DNA from: Moritella sp. F3
GTDB lineage: Bacteria > Pseudomonadota > Gammaproteobacteria > Enterobacterales > Moritellaceae
DNA length: 64,000 nucleotides
Assembly (NCBI RefSeq): GCF_015082335.1
Contig: NZ_BLRL01000019.1
Location: forward strand, 1-64,000
Direction: 5' to 3'
This document shows, in pieces, positions 61,422 to 64,000 of the stretch. Below the pieces are notes generated by a model. The model did no database searches. It was not told the DNA's origin and was given only the letters and a program-made list of their open reading frames with translations. How positions within the stretch are numbered: position 1 is the stretch's first letter; each line of letters begins with the position of its first letter. Both the position numbers and the translations under genes were made by a program.

Positions 61422-62729
61422 TTACAGGCTGCTATAACGATTTTCACCATATACATATGTTTCACATACAACACGATCATCACCCATCAACATTAATGCA
61501 AACAAGCTTTCTTCTAGTGAAGTTGAGTTATCCATACGGAATTTAAGTAACGGCGTAGCGGCCAAATCTAATACCACGAAATCAGCTTCTTTGCCTACGG
61601 CTAAGTTACCAATTTTATCTTCTAGACGTAATGCATTTGCACCGCCTAAAGTCGCGAGATAAAGCGATTTAAACGGGCTTAACGCCTGTCCTTGCAACTG
61701 CATTACTTTATATGCTTCATTCATCGTTGATAGTAACGAGAAACAAGTACCAGCACCCACATCCGTTCCCATGCCAACATTGACACCGAATTTTTCTAAA
61801 CGCGGTAAATCGAGCAGACCCGAACCTAAAAATAGGTTTGAAGTAGGACAGAAAGCCACGGCAGAACCCGTATCAGCCAAACGTTGACACTCACTATCAC
61901 ACAAATGAATACCATGTGCGAATACCGAACGTTCACTTAACAGGCCATGGTGGTCGTATACATCAAGGTAGTTAGTACGCTCAGGGAACAACTCCTTAAC
62001 CCACTCAATTTCTTTCAAGTTTTCAGATAAATGCGTATGCATATACAGATCTGGATATTCACTTAACAAACGCGCCGCTACATCAAGTTGTTCAGGCGTA
62101 CTTGTCGGGGCAAAACGAGGCGTTACCGCATAGTGTAAACGGCCTTTGTGGTGCCAGCGTTCAATCAACTCTTTACTGTCTTCGTAACAACTTTCAACGG
62201 TATCGGTTAAGAAATCTGGTGCGTTACGATCCATCATAACTTTACCGCAAATAATACGTAAATTACGCAATTCAGCTTGCGTAAAGAAGCTATCAACCGA
62301 TGCTTTATGTACAGTTCCGAATACTAACGCCGTCGTCGTACCGTTACTCATTAACTCTTGTAAGAAGATCTCAGCCACTTTTGTCGCATGTTCAGGATCA
62401 TTAAACTTACCTTCCGCTGGGAAGGTATAGTTATTTAACCAATCCAATAATTGTTCGCCATACGACGCAATCATGCCCGTCTGTGGGTAATGCACATGGG
62501 TATCAATAAAACCCGATGTAATGATCTTGTTTTCAAAGACTTTAACTGCAATATCGCTGCTTTCATTAGCCAGGATCTGCTCTGCATTACCGATTGCTTG
62601 GACGATACCATTTTCAATGATCATCGCGCCATCGGCGAAATATTCATACGAATTTTCCATACCGACTTTATCGGGATCGCCAATGCTATGTAATATTGCT
62701 GATCGGTATGCTGTTCGAATTGTATTCAT
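61422..62729 (-). CDS. guaD: Guanine deaminase
   Basis: Zinc amidohydrolase that turns guanine into xanthine and ammonia, 435 aa. Metal ligands lie in DTHVHYPQ (His78, His80), HTHLSEN and GTDVGAG; RFAPTSTPEQL is also conserved. It follows xdhC on the same strand after 91 bp, so it feeds xanthine to the dehydrogenase coded just upstream. A weak GCGGTA/TACCGC hairpin lies after it. Confidence 0.94.
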   Translation of the reverse strand: MNTIRTAYRSAILHSIGDPDKVGMENSYEYFADGAMIIENGIVQAIGNAEQILANESSDIAVKVFENKIITSGFIDTHVHYPQTGMIASYGEQLLDWLNNYTFPAEGKFNDPEHATKVAEIFLQELMSNGTTTALVFGTVHKASVDSFFTQAELRNLRIICGKVMMDRNAPDFLTDTVESCYEDSKELIERWHHKGRLHYAVTPRFAPTSTPEQLDVAARLLSEYPDLYMHTHLSENLKEIEWVKELFPERTNYLDVYDHHGLLSERSVFAHGIHLCDSECQRLADTGSAVAFCPTSNLFLGSGLLDLPRLEKFGVNVGMGTDVGAGTCFSLLSTMNEAYKVMQLQGQALSPFKSLYLATLGGANALRLEDKIGNLAVGKEADFVVLDLAATPLLKFRMDNSTSLEESLFALMLMGDDRVVCETYVYGENRYSSL

Positions 62730-62820
62730 TTAAAACTTCCTTCATTATGCTACTGCATCATATCTCGCGCTATCCTAATACTCTCGAGATAGCCTGTCTA
62801 TAATTATACACTGTCGATTA

Positions 62821-63660
62821 CTAGGCTAACTTAGCGATGTCACTATTAACTTGCACTAGATTAGGTTTTTGTTTGTTTTCTAATGCGCGGCCTTGATAAA
62901 TTGCAATCAACTCACCCGCCACTGAAATCGCTATCTCAGCGGGATGTTTACCCACCACCGCACTAATACCAATCGGACAGATCATTTGATTAATCTGCAC
63001 ATCACTAAAATCACGAGCGCGTAGTCGATGCTGAAAACGCTTTTTCTTAGTCTGTGAGCCAATCATGCCAAAGTACTTCGCATCACCACGTTTTAAAATG
63101 GCTTTGGCTAAATCAAAATCCAGCTGATGATTATGTGTCATCACAAGATAATAGCTGTCAGCAGGCATATCACGCACATCGCCAACGGGATCATCGCTCA
63201 ATAATTTAGTGACATTATCAGGTAATTGCGCCGGAAACTGTTCATCACGTTCATCAATCCAAGTGACACGGAATGGCAAGGTCGCGACAACATGCAACAA
63301 CGCTTTTGCTACATGTCCAGCCCCAAACACCACTAAATGCTGTAGTGACTGGCCAATGGGTTCAAACATCAAGGTAGCACTGCCACCACAACACTGCCCT
63401 AAGCGTGCACCTAAATCAAAGCGTTCGACGACAAGCGAATCTTTACCACTATCTAGCATTTCACGCGCCATTTTTGTGGCAAGATGTTCTAAATGGCCAC
63501 CGCCAATGGTGGCATATAACTTGTCTTGTGTTACCAACATTTTAGTACCCGAATCTCGCGGTGTTGAACCGTGATGCTCAAGCACCGTGACCATGATGCA
63601 TGCTTCACCGCGCAGCTTTAGCGCCGCAAGTGGGTCAATCCAATTGTCTTCAAACATCAT
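62821..63660 (-). CDS. xdhC: Xanthine dehydrogenase accessory protein XdhC
   Basis: Binds and delivers the sulfurated molybdenum cofactor to xanthine dehydrogenase, 279 aa. The start ATG 63660 follows AGGAG; upstream codons look untranslated. HHGSTPRDSGTKMLV and TIGGGHLEHLATKMA are in the N-terminal domain, and VVFGAGHVAKALLHV with YFGMIGSQTKKKRF in the Rossmann part. It lies between xdhB and guaD on the same strand. Confidence 0.93.
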   Translation of the reverse strand: MMFEDNWIDPLAALKLRGEACIMVTVLEHHGSTPRDSGTKMLVTQDKLYATIGGGHLEHLATKMAREMLDSGKDSLVVERFDLGARLGQCCGGSATLMFEPIGQSLQHLVVFGAGHVAKALLHVVATLPFRVTWIDERDEQFPAQLPDNVTKLLSDDPVGDVRDMPADSYYLVMTHNHQLDFDLAKAILKRGDAKYFGMIGSQTKKKRFQHRLRARDFSDVQINQMICPIGISAVVGKHPAEIAISVAGELIAIYQGRALENKQKPNLVQVNSDIAKLA

Positions 63661-63732
63661 CCATCTCCTTGCTAAGCCACATAACCTAGTACATGACCTA
63701 GCCACATACATAAGCCGCTAGGCGTTTCAAAC

Positions 63733-64000
63733 CTAAGCTATCACCGTCGTGACTTTGGACTCAGTCGCTTGTGTTTCTTGTACAGTACTAGCCTGACTGT
63801 TTAGGTGTAAATAATCTTCAGCTTCTTGCACTGCCCACAGTACGCGTTCAGGTGTTGCTGGCGTATCTAAATGTGGTATATATTGATGGTCTGCGACGCT
63901 CGCTGCCGCATCTCGCAATGCACTCCACACAGACATGCCAAGCATAAATGGTGGTTCACCGACCGCTTTAGAGTTGTAAACCGTTTGCTCCGGGTTACTG
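63733..64000 (-). CDS. xdhB: Xanthine dehydrogenase molybdenum subunit, 3' end
   Basis: Partial gene cut by the window edge: 88 codons of the C-terminus are seen, and the frame stays open to base 64000. SKAVGEPPFMLGMSVWSALRDA and HLDTPATPERVLWAVQEAE are characteristic of the XdhB end. The whole enzyme oxidises hypoxanthine and xanthine to urate. It ends 72 bases before xdhC. Confidence 0.9.
   Translation of the reverse strand, partial: SNPEQTVYNSKAVGEPPFMLGMSVWSALRDAAASVADHQYIPHLDTPATPERVLWAVQEAEDYLHLNSQASTVQETQATESKVTTVIA

Noticed and set aside
63733..63945. Separate 70-aa gene at the right edge
   Set aside because: The frame has no start of its own; it stays open to base 64000 and is the C-terminus of xdhB.
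1..64000. Defence islands, CRISPR, prophage or transposon remnants
   Set aside because: I saw no cas genes, repeat-spacer arrays, transposases, integrases or restriction genes.

Overview
The window reads as chromosomal DNA of a marine gammaproteobacterium, AT-rich and close to the Moritella/Shewanella/Vibrio part of the tree. Moritella is my best guess, made from protein resemblance and from the mix of FlgO/P/T, Frd, TAXI-TRAP and YegD/YehS-type genes; no search was run. I see no prophage, insertion sequence, integron or CRISPR array. It looks like ordinary core and accessory metabolism in compact operons with many clear rho-independent terminators.

Layout. 0.2-2.1 kb: divergent sohB and yciK, the same neighbours as in E. 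coli. 2.5-9.7 kb: 5-oxoprolinase pxpABC, then a TAXI binding protein, a fused TRAP permease and a universal stress protein, which together could import and open 5-oxoproline or a related glutamate derivative. 9.9-12.0 kb: a receiver-CheC phosphatase-like protein followed by a PAS-GGDEF cyclase. 12-20 kb: small conserved proteins (DUF2986, YehS), two hydrolases, a DMT exporter, fhs and the Hsp70-like yegD. 19.8-23.3 kb: a TraF-like outer-membrane protein, an aminotransferase and a divergent AraC/GyrI regulator. 23.4-23.9 kb: two tandem tRNA-Ser(UGA) genes, each with its own promoter and terminator. 24-31.4 kb: an Amt ammonium transporter, frdABCD fumarate reductase, and a yjiH-yjiG-M20 peptidase operon. 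31.7-38.3 kb: a possible AUU-start mini-gene, DoxX and Ohr, envelope lipoproteins, an amidohydrolase fused to a YbaY-type domain, and a lipase. 38.4-41.3 kb: the flagellar H-ring genes flgT and (small lipoprotein)-flgO-flgP, transcribed divergently from two good sigma-54 promoters. 41.4-46.4 kb: menA, an MltF-like lytic transglycosylase with two solute-binding domains, and a DAACS symporter.

46.5-53.0 kb and 61.4-64.0 kb: purine breakdown. The genes are a purine permease, HIU hydrolase, puuE, uraD, allantoicase, allA and puuD, then guanine deaminase, xdhC and the 3' end of xdhB. They make a continuous route from guanine/xanthine to glyoxylate and urea. Between the two halves lie a PAP2 phosphatase, an HD-GYP protein, a TehA-like transporter with a LysR regulator, a short FimV-like protein, a RutR-like TetR regulator with a near-consensus RutR box before its own gene, and two glycosyltransferases.

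The most interesting points are the paired sigma-54 promoters and the small lipoprotein in the flgOP operon, the amidohydrolase-YbaY fusion beside a YbaY-HslJ protein, the CheC protein with two phosphatase motifs next to a c-di-GMP cyclase, the RutR box, the doubled sensor domains in the MltF-like protein, and the AUU-start mini-ORF with a possible FNR site. No wholly new multi-gene system could be demonstrated.
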